Program-made: the position numbers and the translations under genes
The notes under the pieces: generated by a model
What the model saw: only the letters and a program-made list of their open reading frames with translations
Databases searched by the model: none
Told to the model about the DNA's origin: nothing
DNA from: Stutzerimonas stutzeri
Lineage (GTDB): Bacteria; Pseudomonadota; Gammaproteobacteria; Pseudomonadales; Pseudomonadaceae
Reading direction: 5' to 3'
DNA length: 64,000 nucleotides
Assembly: GCF_002909485.1 (NCBI RefSeq)
Contig: NZ_PPXG01000005.1
Coordinates: 186,001 to 250,000, forward strand
In this document: one piece after another, positions 63,996 through 64,000 of the stretch
Layout of the letters: each line of letters begins with the position of its first letter
Numbering within the stretch: position 1 is the stretch's first letter

Positions 63996-64000
63996 GTATG

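Overview
The window is a high-GC gammaproteobacterial chromosome segment, most likely from the Pseudomonas stutzeri group (Stutzerimonas) or a close Pseudomonas relative. This call rests on remembered gene orders, not on a search. Two blocks resemble P. aeruginosa neighbourhoods: the prc/algO - apeB - rluA - minEDC - lauroyltransferase - pirin - MlaA - actP stretch, and the NAGGN osmolyte cluster with its MarR regulator and hybrid sensor kinase. No insertion sequence, prophage, CRISPR array or rRNA operon was seen. One tRNA (Thr, anticodon CGT) lies near 53.1 kb.

Layout. 1-4.6 kb: an EAL-CBS-GGDEF c-di-GMP protein cut by the left edge, the periplasmic protease Prc, and a quinone oxidoreductase. 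4.7-9.3 kb: minus-strand housekeeping genes (M18 aminopeptidase, methyltransferase, RluA, MinE-MinD-MinC). 9.4-14 kb: envelope genes (lipid A acyltransferase, pirin, an MlaA-like protein coupled to a periplasmic alpha/beta hydrolase, DUF2061). 14-19 kb: acetate permease operon, SDR, MFS, two small proteins. 19-32 kb: a stress block with a 7TM hybrid kinase, the three-gene N-acetylglutaminylglutamine amide cluster, a MarR regulator, an unusual S8 peptidase, and the ergothioneine genes egtD and egtB. 32-42.5 kb: lipoproteins, an SDR, a giant Lhr-type helicase carrying an in-frame REP-pair insertion, and a divergent pseudouridine synthase. 42.6-48 kb: two PQQ sugar dehydrogenases side by side, CvfB, DUF488, and a Tudor-like DUF2945 protein. 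48-50.7 kb: an AT-rich leader and a secreted GH5 enzyme with three tandem 80-residue N-terminal modules. 51-53 kb: a translationally coupled trio of stress-type inner-membrane proteins. 53-64 kb: tRNA-Thr, a TetR/MFS efflux pair, a TonB siderophore receptor, a diguanylate cyclase, and a PfeR-PfeS-PfeA-like iron system with candidate Fur boxes.

How the genes fit together. Several blocks deal with envelope maintenance (LpxL, MlaA, Prc), osmotic and oxidative stress (NAGGN, ergothioneine, the holin-like trio) and iron (two TonB receptors and a dedicated two-component system). c-di-GMP turnover proteins lie at both ends. The least explained items are the modular GH5 protein with its orphan leftward terminator, the S8 peptidase with Glu at the usual catalytic Asp, the MlaA homologue without a lipobox, and the REP pair translated inside the helicase. 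Start codons were chosen by me from Shine-Dalgarno spacing, signal peptides and neighbouring stops, and often differ from the longest possible reading frame.
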